DNA from: Chloroflexia bacterium
Lineage (GTDB): Bacteria; Chloroflexota; Chloroflexia; Thermomicrobiales; JALYUS01
DNA: 7,736 nucleotides
Direction of reading: 5' to 3'
Assembly: GCA_025928215.1 (NCBI GenBank)
Contig: JAICJW010000215.1
Location: 1 to 7,736 of the forward strand
Position 1 is the stretch's first letter, and each line of letters starts with the position of its first letter. The position numbers were made by a program, and so were the translations under genes. A model generated the notes under the pieces. It did no database searches, had not been told where the DNA came from, and was given only the letters and a program-made list of their open reading frames with translations. Positions 1 to 6,819 of this stretch are shown here, in pieces.

Positions 1-1
1 C

Positions 2-700
2 ATCTGCTGGGAGCGGCGCGAGCGCTTCACGATCCACCCGACGCCGCCGGCCGAGGCGATCGCCGAGGCGCTGGCGGGTGCGCCGGGCAGCGTCTACGTC
101 CTGGCCGACATCTCGGACTCCGGCGCGAGCGGCACGGCGGGCGACGGGACGGCGGTGTTGAAGGGACTCCTTGCCGCGAACGCGCGGTCGGCGGCGGTGG
201 CGCAGATCATGGATCGGGAGGCAGTCGCCGCCTGCATCGCGGCGGGCGTCGGCAGCACGGTCACAGTGAGCGTTGGCGGGAAGCATGACGCCTTGCACGG
301 CGAGCCTGTCGAAGTGACGGGGATGGTGCGGCTGATCCACGAGGGCCATTTCCCGATTGCCGGGCCGATGGGCGCGGGGACCGTCGCCAGCCGGGGAACG
401 ACGGTCGTGTTGGCGATTGACGGGCCGGACGGCATCGAATTGCAGTTGACGGAACTGCGCGGCCACCCGCACGACCTCAACTTCTTCCGCTCCTTCGGCA
501 TCGAGCCGACCGAGCGGCGTATCCTCGTCCTCAAGAGCGCCGCGCACTTCCGCGCCGCCTTCGAGCCAATCGCGACGAAAGTGATCGAAGTGGAGGCACC
601 GGGCATCAGCAGCCCGAACCTGCACGGCTTCCCGTACCAGCGCCTCCGCCGCCCGGTCTACCCGCTCGATCCCGACGTGCAGTGGTCGCCGGAGACATGA
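2..700 (+). CDS. M81-family (MlrC-like) metallopeptidase, C-terminal part
   Basis: The gene is open from the first base of the window with no start, so the N-terminal half lies upstream; 232 residues and a TGA stop are visible. Seen in the sequence: an 'ADISDSGASGTAGDGT' loop at about residues 37-52, a glycine-rich 'VGGKHD' segment near residue 92, 'GPMGAGTVASRGTTVVL' near residues 120-135, and a tail with 'RSFGIEPTERRILVLKSAAHFRAAFEPIA' features followed by 'RPVYPLD'. This pattern is characteristic of the C-terminal half of M81 peptidases, the family of microcystin-degrading MlrC, which cleaves linear peptides as a predicted zinc enzyme. The metal-binding residues are expected in the missing N-terminal half, so catalytic competence cannot be judged. 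The family's usual loop, as I remember it, is D-N-P-G-G-G; here it reads D-S-G-A-S-G. The gene converges on the acylase gene. An internal GTG at 155 is not the start, because homology continues upstream of it. Substrate unknown. Confidence 0.88.
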   Translation: MCWERRERFTIHPTPPAEAIAEALAGAPGSVYVLADISDSGASGTAGDGTAVLKGLLAANARSAAVAQIMDREAVAACIAAGVGSTVTVSVGGKHDALHGEPVEVTGMVRLIHEGHFPIAGPMGAGTVASRGTTVVLAIDGPDGIELQLTELRGHPHDLNFFRSFGIEPTERRILVLKSAAHFRAAFEPIATKVIEVEAPGISSPNLHGFPYQRLRRPVYPLDPDVQWSPET

Positions 701-712
701 TAAGGGGCTGAG

Positions 713-805
713 TACAGAGGACACAGATGACGTAGAGAGCACAGAGAGAATCGCCTATTTTATTGTATTCTCTGTGTCCTCTGTGTCCTCCGCGGTCTCT
801 GTGCT
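713..805. repeat. Inverted repeat of 9-bp tandem units between convergent genes
   Basis: The 118-bp gap between the two stop codons is filled by an AT-richer element. The left arm, 713-748, divides into four 9-bp units (tacagagga, cacagatga, cgtagagag, cacagagag). The right arm, 770-805, divides into four units in the opposite sense (ctctgtgtc, ctctgtgtc, ctccgcggt, ctctgtgct). The inner edges pair exactly over 7 bp (745-751 with 767-773) around a 15-nt loop rich in A and T. Beyond that the pairing continues imperfectly through a 2-nt bulge. Similar 'CTCTGTGTC' strings recur between genes in many environmental bacterial genomes, as far as I recall; I could not check this. The position suggests a bidirectional terminator or a dispersed intergenic repeat, but neither side has a clean T-run. 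Confidence 0.75.
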
Positions 806-818
806 TATTCTTTCTCCG

Positions 819-3152
819 CTACGGTTCGAGCCGTTGCTGCTCGGCGGCGTCCGCCATGACGACCTCCCATGCGTAGCGCATTGGCAGGAGGCGTTGCTCG
901 CTCCAGGCGATGCGCTGGTCGGCGTAGTGCGGGCTGCCGGGGTGGCCATTCGCGCCGAGCGGCACGACCCAGCCACTCTTCTCCCAGTCCGCGCAGTCGA
1001 AGCAGTAGCGATTGACGGACATGCCAGTGATGGTGAAGTCGCCCGCGCCGAAGCCGTTGTAACTGCCGCATTGCGGCGTGTCGCCATCGCCACCGACGCC
1101 GACGGCGGGTGGATTGAGCGTCGCCGCAAGATCGGGGAAGGTCGCGGCGAGGGTGTGCTGTGGGTTCGTCTGGTGAATCGCGCTCCATTGCCACGCCGCC
1201 ATATCGTCGCCACAGCGCGCGCTGAGCCAGTCCGTCGCGCGCTGTAGGGCCGTCGCGAGCACGGAGAGCCACGTCTTGCCCGCAGGGAGGAGCATCGTGT
1301 CGTTCGCTTCCATAAGGGCGAGGAGCGTCGTGCGGAGCCGGGTGGCGAGCGGGAGCGCCTGCGCGATGGGGGAGGCGGCGGGCGTCCCGGCGAGGGCGGC
1401 GAGCGGCCCACTCTCCAGCACGACGCTGATTGTCTGCTCGCGCCAGACGGCGTAGAGCGCGGCGCCTACACTCTCCGGCCCCATCACGCCATCCCACGCC
1501 TGCAATTGCTCCTTTGCCGCCGCTGAACGGTCATCGAGCGGTTCGAGGCGATCGAGCAGGGCGACGAAGGCGCGGCTCGGAATGGAGAACTTCTCGGCGT
1601 GAATCGTCTCCATCGTCTCCCGCGTCGCGCCGGTCATATCGGTGAGGCGGTCGGTGAGCCGCTGCGCGCGGAATGGCGGCGCGAAATCGAGGCAGATCGG
1701 ATACGGGTAATCATCGCCGACGATGCGATTGTTCGCGGTGGCGAAGAAGCCCGCGTGCGGGTTCGTCATCCGGGGCAGGTTGGCGTGGGGGATGCGCCCC
1801 TCCCACTCATGCTCGCCCGTCCAGCCCGGCACGGGCAGCCAGAAGTTCGCGTCGCTGCGGATCGGGATTTCGCCGCGCGTCAGGTAGGCGATGCTGCCGT
1901 GCCGGTCCGCCATCAGGAGGTTATTGCACGGGTCCACCCAGTCGCGCATTTTGTTGTCGAGGTCCGCGACGCTCGTCGCCGCGAGCATCGGCAGGAAGGT
2001 GCCGAAGCCGGCGTTCGGCCCGGTCGTCGCGCTGTAGCACATCGCCAGCGCGTATCCCTCCGCCGGGTCGCCGACGGCGATGGGGCCGTGCCGCGTGACG
2101 GTCACATCCACGTCAACTGGCGCGCCGCCGCGCACCTGCACCGTTTCGCGGTATCGCTCGGCCTCCTGCCATTCGCCTTTGTATTCGTAGCGCGTCGGAT
2201 CGCCGGGGGCGAACCGCTCGACATAGAGGTCCTGATAATCGGCGGAGGCGTGGGTGATCCCCCAGGCGACATCCGCGTTATGCCCGAAGTGCGGGAAGGC
2301 AGGCACGCCGCCGAACGAGAAGCCGATCACATCGAATTCCGGGCAGACGAGATGATTCTGATAGTAGACATTCGGCGTGTCGAGCGCGCGATGCGAGTCG
2401 CCGCAGAGCAGCGGCTTGCCGGAGGCCGTGCGCGTGCCATGCACGGCCCAACTGTTGCTCCCCGTGCCCGTGTCCCACGCACCGGCCATCGCGTCGGCGG
2501 CGGCGCGCAGTTCGTCCGCGCCATCGGGGACGCGCGTGTACTCCATGCCGGGGGGGATAATCAGGGGGCCAGGGATGGCCGCGCCCGCCCGCAGTTTGAG
2601 CAGCAGTTCCGGCCCACCGGCGCGCAGTTGACGTACCCGCCAGAGTTTCTGCCCCCAGACACCCATCAGGACGTGCCGCACCTTATAGACGGCGGCGGCG
2701 TGCCACGGCTGCCAGAGTTCGGGGGCCGTCTCGGTCAGGTGATACTCGATCGGCAGCACGGACGTTGTCTGGATGAAGGCATTGATCCCCGCCGTATAGG
2801 CGTCGAACATCGCTTTTGTGTCGGGATCGAAGGCGGCGTAGTCGGTCTGCGCGCTCGCGCCGAGGCGGAGGCGGCGCATCAGGATGTCATGCTCCCGGCC
2901 CGTCGGACCGGCGATTTCCGCCCAGCGGCCGAGGGCGCGGCGGCGGTCGTATTCCATCTGCCAGAGCCGGTCCTGCGCGTGGACGAACCCCTGCGCGAAG
3001 AACGCGTCATGCACCGAACGGGCACGAATATGCGGGATGCCGAGCGAATCCCGCACGACCTCCACCGAATTGCCGAGGCCGTCGAGATGGATCGTTCCTG
3101 TGTGATCGGGGATCGCTGCTTGGAGATCACGCTCTTCGATGCGCATTGCCAC
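819..3152 (-). CDS. Penicillin acylase family Ntn-hydrolase (peptidase S45)
   Basis: A complete 777-residue precursor, the usual length for the family, which hydrolyses amide bonds of beta-lactams, N-acyl-homoserine lactones or other N-acyl compounds. The family matures by autocleavage into alpha and beta chains. Seen: the alpha-chain signature 'DSLGIPHIRA' (35-44) and 'GFVHAQDRLWQMEYDRRR' (55-72); the processing site Gly231/Ser232 in 'TGTGSNSWAV', making Ser232 the beta-chain N-terminal nucleophile; His254 at beta position 23, as in cephalosporin acylase and PvdQ; 'ATANN' at 471-475, close to the oxyanion-hole Asn (beta 241) of penicillin G acylase; and a C-terminal 'NGHPGSPHYADQ' motif (735-746). 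The GTG start at 3152 is chosen because GGAGG lies 8 nt upstream; an ATG two codons in (3146) would be 14 nt away. No Sec or Tat signal peptide is visible, whereas well-studied members are periplasmic, so a cytoplasmic location is inferred. It lies downstream of the peptide-importer genes on the same strand. Substrate specificity cannot be read from the sequence. Confidence 0.93.
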   Translation of the reverse strand: MAMRIEERDLQAAIPDHTGTIHLDGLGNSVEVVRDSLGIPHIRARSVHDAFFAQGFVHAQDRLWQMEYDRRRALGRWAEIAGPTGREHDILMRRLRLGASAQTDYAAFDPDTKAMFDAYTAGINAFIQTTSVLPIEYHLTETAPELWQPWHAAAVYKVRHVLMGVWGQKLWRVRQLRAGGPELLLKLRAGAAIPGPLIIPPGMEYTRVPDGADELRAAADAMAGAWDTGTGSNSWAVHGTRTASGKPLLCGDSHRALDTPNVYYQNHLVCPEFDVIGFSFGGVPAFPHFGHNADVAWGITHASADYQDLYVERFAPGDPTRYEYKGEWQEAERYRETVQVRGGAPVDVDVTVTRHGPIAVGDPAEGYALAMCYSATTGPNAGFGTFLPMLAATSVADLDNKMRDWVDPCNNLLMADRHGSIAYLTRGEIPIRSDANFWLPVPGWTGEHEWEGRIPHANLPRMTNPHAGFFATANNRIVGDDYPYPICLDFAPPFRAQRLTDRLTDMTGATRETMETIHAEKFSIPSRAFVALLDRLEPLDDRSAAAKEQLQAWDGVMGPESVGAALYAVWREQTISVVLESGPLAALAGTPAASPIAQALPLATRLRTTLLALMEANDTMLLPAGKTWLSVLATALQRATDWLSARCGDDMAAWQWSAIHQTNPQHTLAATFPDLAATLNPPAVGVGGDGDTPQCGSYNGFGAGDFTITGMSVNRYCFDCADWEKSGWVVPLGANGHPGSPHYADQRIAWSEQRLLPMRYAWEVVMADAAEQQRLEP

Positions 3153-3160
3153 GACTCTTC

Positions 3161-3165
3161 CCTCC
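3161..3165 (-). promoter_or_regulatory. Ribosome binding site of the acylase gene
   Basis: Read on the minus strand this is GGAGG, followed by 8 nt and then GTG (3152-3150). It is the clearest Shine-Dalgarno sequence in the window, and it decides for the GTG over the ATG at 3146-3144. Confidence 0.7.
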
Positions 3166-3211
3166 GATGATGGCGGCTGTCAGATGCTGCATTGCGGGCA
3201 CGATAGCACAG

Positions 3212-3240
3212 CGCGCCGGGCGGCGATAGTTTCCGGCGCG
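3212..3240 (-). other. GC-rich stem-loop between permease C and acylase
   Basis: An exact 8-bp inverted repeat (cgcgccgg at 3212-3219, ccggcgcg at 3233-3240) around a 13-nt loop, beginning 19 nt after the permease C stop codon in the direction of transcription. No run of U follows, so it does not look like an ordinary intrinsic terminator. It could protect the 3' end of the transporter mRNA or partly attenuate transcription into the acylase gene. Just after it on the minus strand is TGCTATCGT (3207-3199), which fits an extended -10 pattern (TGnTATNNT) but has no convincing -35. It is therefore unclear whether the acylase has its own promoter. Confidence 0.45.
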
Positions 3241-3259
3241 GGTGAGGGTGATCTCGCGC

Positions 3260-4144
3260 TCATTGCCGCCGTTCGGCGAGGCCATCACCGATCAGGCTGA
3301 GGGAGACGCCGGTGATGAGGACGGCGATACCGGGGAGCGTCGGCATCCACCACGCTTGCAGAAGGAATTGCCGCCCCTCGGCAATCATCGCGCCCCACTC
3401 GGGCGTCGGCGGTTGCGGGCCGAGGCCGAGGAAACTCAAGGTCGCGCCGGTGAGGATCGCCAGCACCATACCCGTGAAGACGTAGACGAGCGACGGCGCG
3501 ATCACATTCGGCAAAAGGTGCGTGAAGATGATCCGCCGGTCGGTGCAGCCAATCGTTTTCGCCGCCTGGATGTACTCCAGGTTCCGCGCGACCAGCGTTT
3601 CACCGCGCACGAGGCGGCAATAGGTGATCCAGCCGAAGATGCCGACGGCGATGTAGAGGTTCCGCAATCCCGGCCCGAGCAGCGTCATCAGCGCGATGAC
3701 GAGGACGAGAAAGGGGAAAGCGAGCAGGACATCCACGATCCGCATGACAACCGAGTCTGTCTTGCCGCCGAGATAACCTGCCGTCACACCGATCAGGCTG
3801 CCCGCGAGGAAGGGAAAGAGGACGGAGAAGAAGCCGATCTGCAAGTCCAGCCGCGTGCCGAAGATGATCCGGCTGAGTTCATCCCGCCCGAAGTTATCCG
3901 TGCCAAGTAGATGGCCGTGGCTCAGCGGTGCGGAAAAGGCCGCGCCGAGGTCCTGTTCGATCGGGTTATAGGGCGCGAGGAGCGGCGCGAAGAGCGCGAC
4001 GAGCAGGACAATCGCCAGCAGGATTAGCCCGAGCAGCAGCGTGCCGCGAATGTTTAGCCGCGCGAACCATGAGACGGGCCGCACCGGGCGTGCCGCCGTC
4101 GCGATCCCGCCCGGGGATGTCGTGGTCAGGACGTTTTCACTCAT
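3260..4144 (-). CDS. dppC: Peptide/amide ABC importer permease, DppC/OppC type
   Basis: Inner-membrane permease of 294 residues for a peptide/nickel-type (Opp/Dpp) ABC importer; it pairs with the adjacent DppB-like protein to form the channel. Seen: an N-terminal cytoplasmic tail, a first membrane segment at about 34-56 ending in 'APYNP', the family motif 'HLLGTDNFGRD' at 78-88, further hydrophobic segments at about 101-123, 135-155, 160-177, 216-236 and 267-287, and the ATPase-contacting EAA loop at about 191-213 ('YIQAAKTIGC...HLLPN'). The ATG at 4144 is chosen because it overlaps the permease B stop by 8 nt (ATGAGTGA), implying translational coupling. An open frame extends 13 codons further, but that extension has no homology-like features. 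The C-terminus ends at 'GDGLAERRQ' and lacks the short '...LDPR' tail common in the family. The gene symbol describes the family; the true substrate could be an oligopeptide, dipeptide or another compound. Confidence 0.92.
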   Translation of the reverse strand: MSENVLTTTSPGGIATAARPVRPVSWFARLNIRGTLLLGLILLAIVLLVALFAPLLAPYNPIEQDLGAAFSAPLSHGHLLGTDNFGRDELSRIIFGTRLDLQIGFFSVLFPFLAGSLIGVTAGYLGGKTDSVVMRIVDVLLAFPFLVLVIALMTLLGPGLRNLYIAVGIFGWITYCRLVRGETLVARNLEYIQAAKTIGCTDRRIIFTHLLPNVIAPSLVYVFTGMVLAILTGATLSFLGLGPQPPTPEWGAMIAEGRQFLLQAWWMPTLPGIAVLITGVSLSLIGDGLAERRQ

Positions 4145-5078
4145 AGGACACCCGTGGATCGAGGAAGGAGTACGACAGGTCAACGATCAGATTGACGACG
4201 ATGACGAGAAAGGCCGTGATGACGGTGATCGCCTGCACGACGGGATAATCGCGCGCCGTGATGGACTGGAAGAGCAACTGGCCGATGCCTGGGATTGCGA
4301 AGACCGTCTCAATCACGACGGTGCCGCCGATCAGGCCGCCGAACTGCAAACCGAAGATGCTGACCGTCGAGACGAGGGCGTTGCGCAGCACGTGACCGAT
4401 CAGCACGGTGCGGTTGCCAAGACCTTTCGCCCGTGCGGTGCGCACGAAATCGGAATCGAGCGTATTGATGATGCCGTTGCGCAGGTTGCGGATCAGCACC
4501 GCCGAGAGTTGCAGCGACAGCGTGAACGACGGCAGAAAGAGATAGCGCAGGTGCTGGGTGAAGCTCTCGCCATATCCGGCGACCGGAAAGAGATGGAGCC
4601 GGAGGCTGAAGAGCAAAATGAGCAGGATGCCGAGCCAGAAACTCGGCGTCGTGAGCGCGAAGAGGAACCCGGCGCGGATCAGATGATCCGAGAGTTTGTT
4701 TCTGTGCGTCGCTGCCCAGAGGCTGATCGGGAGCGTGATGATCGCCGTCAACACCATCGCATAGCCCGTAAGGAAGAAGGTCACGGGGACACGCCGGAAG
4801 ACGAGGCTGTTCACGGGCTGCCGGTACAGGAGCGACATGCCGAAGTTGCCGTGAAAGACGCCGGAGATGAAGTGCCAGTATTGGAGGGGCAGCGATTGAT
4901 CGAGGCCGAGTTGGTGCCGTAGTTCGGTGGCCTTCGCCTCGGTCGCGCGGTCCCCGAGGATCAGGAAGGCCGGATCCCCAGGGACGAGATGGATCATGCC
5001 GAAGATGATCAACGTCACTCCGAAGAGGACGAAGACCATCAACAGCAATCGCTTGCGGATATATGCCGCGCGTCCCAA
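4137..5078 (-). CDS. dppB: Peptide/amide ABC importer permease, DppB/OppB type
   Basis: Inner-membrane permease of 313 residues, the partner of the DppC-like protein. Seen: the basic start 'MGRAAYIRKR', first membrane segment at about 11-31 followed by 'LVPGDPA', the 'LGLDQSLPLQYWHF' periplasmic segment typical of DppB (57-70), hydrophobic segments at about 100-122, 135-158, 178-196, 236-256 and 280-302, the EAA loop at about 210-235 ('DFVRTARAKGLG...HVLRNAL'), 'ETVFAIPGIGQLL' (257-269), and the C-terminal 'FLDPRVSYE'. The start is a TTG at 5078-5076, a single nucleotide after the binding-protein stop. No other ATG, GTG or TTG lies upstream in frame before a stop, and the next candidate ATG (codon 14) would remove the start of the first membrane helix. 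There is only a weak, distant GAGG upstream, so translation probably depends on coupling to the upstream gene. Confidence 0.93.
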   Translation of the reverse strand: MGRAAYIRKRLLLMVFVLFGVTLIIFGMIHLVPGDPAFLILGDRATEAKATELRHQLGLDQSLPLQYWHFISGVFHGNFGMSLLYRQPVNSLVFRRVPVTFFLTGYAMVLTAIITLPISLWAATHRNKLSDHLIRAGFLFALTTPSFWLGILLILLFSLRLHLFPVAGYGESFTQHLRYLFLPSFTLSLQLSAVLIRNLRNGIINTLDSDFVRTARAKGLGNRTVLIGHVLRNALVSTVSIFGLQFGGLIGGTVVIETVFAIPGIGQLLFQSITARDYPVVQAITVITAFLVIVVNLIVDLSYSFLDPRVSYE

Positions 5079-5079
5079 T

Positions 5080-6819
5080 CTACTTATTCACCTTCACGTC
5101 CTCGAACCGATAGTACGAGAGTCCGTCAATGAAGAAGCCGTCCACGTATTTCTGCCAACCGGCGGTCGCGGGTGGGTAGGCGATGAAGACGAGCGGCGCG
5201 GCGTCAAGGTAAATCTTCTGAATCTCCGCATAGTCCGCCTCGCGCTTCTTTGGGTCCTGTTCGAGGTCTGCCGCCGTGATCTTCGCGTTCAGATCGTCGT
5301 TCTTGTAGCGCGTCCAGTAGGCGAACGGGCTGGCGCCGCCGCGCATCTCGTAGTTAACGATCTCCGTCGGGTCGTTCATGTCGTTCGTCCAGCCAGCGGA
5401 CGTGATCGCCAGTTTCCCATCTCGGTACGCTTGGCGCACAACGCTCTTCTCTTGCTGCTGAATGTTGACCGTCACACCGATTTTCGACCATTGGTCCTTG
5501 GCAATCGTCGCGATCTGCTGCGCGACGTTATCGCCGGAGCCAATCGTGTAATCCACCGTGAAGCCGCTCGGTGAGGACGAGGCTGCCATCAGTTGCTTTG
5601 CCTTGTCCAGATTGAACGGGTAGCCCGGCAGCGTCTTATCGTAGTAGGTGCCAGGAGGGATCGGCGAGTTCATAAACTTCGCCTGGCCGAAATAGACTGC
5701 CTTGAGGATGGCGTCCTTATCCAGCGCGTAGTTCAGCGCCTGGCGGACTTTCACGTCATCGAGCGGTTTGAAGGTGATGTTCATGATAAGCACGCTGAAC
5801 TGCTGAATGACGAACGCTTGCGTCTTGACGTTCGGCTGCTGGCCGAGGCTCGCCAACTGGCTGAGTGGCACGAAGTCAATGACATCCGTCTCGCCGCCCT
5901 GCAACTTCAGGATGCGCGCGTTATCGTCCGGCACGTAGTCAATCGTGACGGTATCGAGAGTCGGCGTGCCCTTCCAGTAGTTTGGGTTGCGCGTCAGGAC
6001 GAGCGGATCGCCCTTCTTCCAGCCGTTCAGCATGTACGCGCCGGTGCCCTTGCTCTTGCTGGCATCGAAGCCATCGGCATCGCTCGCCTTCGCCATATCC
6101 GCAGGCAGGATCGCGGCGCAGAACATCGCCAGTTCGGAGAGAATCGGCGCGTGCGGCTGACTCAGCATCACCTTGACCGTCTTGTCATCCGGCGCCTGCA
6201 CATCTTTGATCGCCTTGTAGCTATCCTTCCATGCGCTCTTCGCGCCCTGCGAGACCTGTTTGAGCGAGGTGACGAAATCGTCGCCCTTCACCGCCGTACC
6301 GTCCGAGAACTTCAGCCCGTCGCGGATTGTGAAGGTCCATGTCAGGCCGTCCGCACTCGACTCCCACTTCGTGGCAAGGCCGGGTTCGACGCCGAGACCG
6401 TCCTTCGTGGTGCGCAGGAGCGTGTCGTACATATTGACGGAGATGAAGAGCGCCGGGTTGTCGTCAATCTGCCACGGGATGAGCGGCGAGAACGGCTCGG
6501 CATTGCGAGACATCTTGAGCGTCTTGCCCTTTCCTCCCGCAGCGGCGGCGGTCGTCGGCGCAGCCGCCGCCGTGGTCGGGGCGGCGGCTGAACCGCTCGT
6601 CGCCGGGGCGGCTGTCGCGGCGGCAGCGGCGCTGGTTGGGGCGGCTGCGGGCGCACTCGTCGCCCCTGCTGGCTTCGGCGTATCGGTCGCGCTACTGCTC
6701 CCACCGCAGGCGGCGAGGATCGCGGCCCCAGCGGCGGCGGTCACCCCGGTGAGGAAGTGGCGGCGGCTCAGCGCGCGCCGCGCGAATACGGGTTTGGGCG
6801 TCCCAGTCATGTCGTCCAT
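5080..6819 (-). CDS. dppA: Tat-exported lipoprotein, peptide ABC solute-binding protein (SBP_bac_5)
   Basis: Extracytoplasmic binding protein of 579 residues that captures the substrate and delivers it to the DppB/DppC-like channel. Seen: a twin-arginine motif 'SRRHFL' at 18-23, a short hydrophobic stretch, and a lipobox 'LAAC' with the lipidated Cys38. A low-complexity Ala/Pro/Thr/Ser/Gly linker follows at about 39-96, then a family 5 binding domain from about residue 100 to the end, with 'PGLATKWE' (146-153), 'TFTIRDGLKFSDGT' (162-175), 'GTGAYML...NPNYWKG' (258-284) and 'DVKVRQALNYALDK' (355-368). The ATG at 6819 is chosen because it gives a normal Tat leader and has GGAAG 4 nt upstream. 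An ATG three codons further in is possible, and the TTG at 6864 would add an unlikely basic tail. Tat export implies folding before export. The linker style is typical of Chloroflexota binding proteins. The ligand is unknown; a peptide or acylated amide is inferred from the neighbours. Confidence 0.93.
   Translation of the reverse strand: MDDMTGTPKPVFARRALSRRHFLTGVTAAAGAAILAACGGSSSATDTPKPAGATSAPAAAPTSAAAAATAAPATSGSAAAPTTAAAAPTTAAAAGGKGKTLKMSRNAEPFSPLIPWQIDDNPALFISVNMYDTLLRTTKDGLGVEPGLATKWESSADGLTWTFTIRDGLKFSDGTAVKGDDFVTSLKQVSQGAKSAWKDSYKAIKDVQAPDDKTVKVMLSQPHAPILSELAMFCAAILPADMAKASDADGFDASKSKGTGAYMLNGWKKGDPLVLTRNPNYWKGTPTLDTVTIDYVPDDNARILKLQGGETDVIDFVPLSQLASLGQQPNVKTQAFVIQQFSVLIMNITFKPLDDVKVRQALNYALDKDAILKAVYFGQAKFMNSPIPPGTYYDKTLPGYPFNLDKAKQLMAASSSPSGFTVDYTIGSGDNVAQQIATIAKDQWSKIGVTVNIQQQEKSVVRQAYRDGKLAITSAGWTNDMNDPTEIVNYEMRGGASPFAYWTRYKNDDLNAKITAADLEQDPKKREADYAEIQKIYLDAAPLVFIAYPPATAGWQKYVDGFFIDGLSYYRFEDVKVNK
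6542..6583 (-). repeat. 21-bp tandem repeat coding for APTTAAA in the lipoprotein linker
   Basis: Two adjacent 21-bp units (6542-6562 and 6563-6583) encode the same seven residues, APTTAAA, within the flexible linker. They differ at 6 of 21 bases, and every difference falls on a third codon position. The surrounding 6535-6665 is low-complexity GCN/ACN coding sequence. The linker probably acts as a spacer between the membrane anchor and the binding domain. Confidence 0.7.

Noticed and set aside
713..805. A CRISPR-like array
   Set aside because: The repeat units are 9 bp, directly adjacent and inverted between the arms; there are no spacers of the length needed.
755..1411. A 218-codon minus-strand frame ending in 'TETAEDTEDTENTIK'
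   Set aside because: It overlaps the acylase in another frame, and its tail is a chance reading of the 9-bp repeat. The Thr-Glu-Asp periodicity reflects the repeat, not a protein.
1599..3170. A 523-codon open frame on the + strand opposite the acylase
   Set aside because: It is antisense to a gene with clear S45 motifs, and its translation is rich in Arg, Ala, His and Val with no domain-like pattern. Long antisense frames are expected from GC-rich third codon positions.
3260..3290. A frameshift truncating the permease C tail
   Set aside because: Neither alternative frame after 'GDGL' restores the usual 'LDPR'-type ending, so the short tail looks natural, not broken.
4145..4183. An upstream start for permease C adding 13 residues
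   Set aside because: The added residues lie within the end of permease B in another frame, and the ATG at 4144 has the typical overlapping-stop arrangement.
4041..4922. A 293-codon, Asp/Glu/Arg-rich frame on the + strand opposite the permeases
   Set aside because: Its composition is the mirror of hydrophobic membrane-protein codons read on the other strand; it has no ribosome binding site or recognisable motif.
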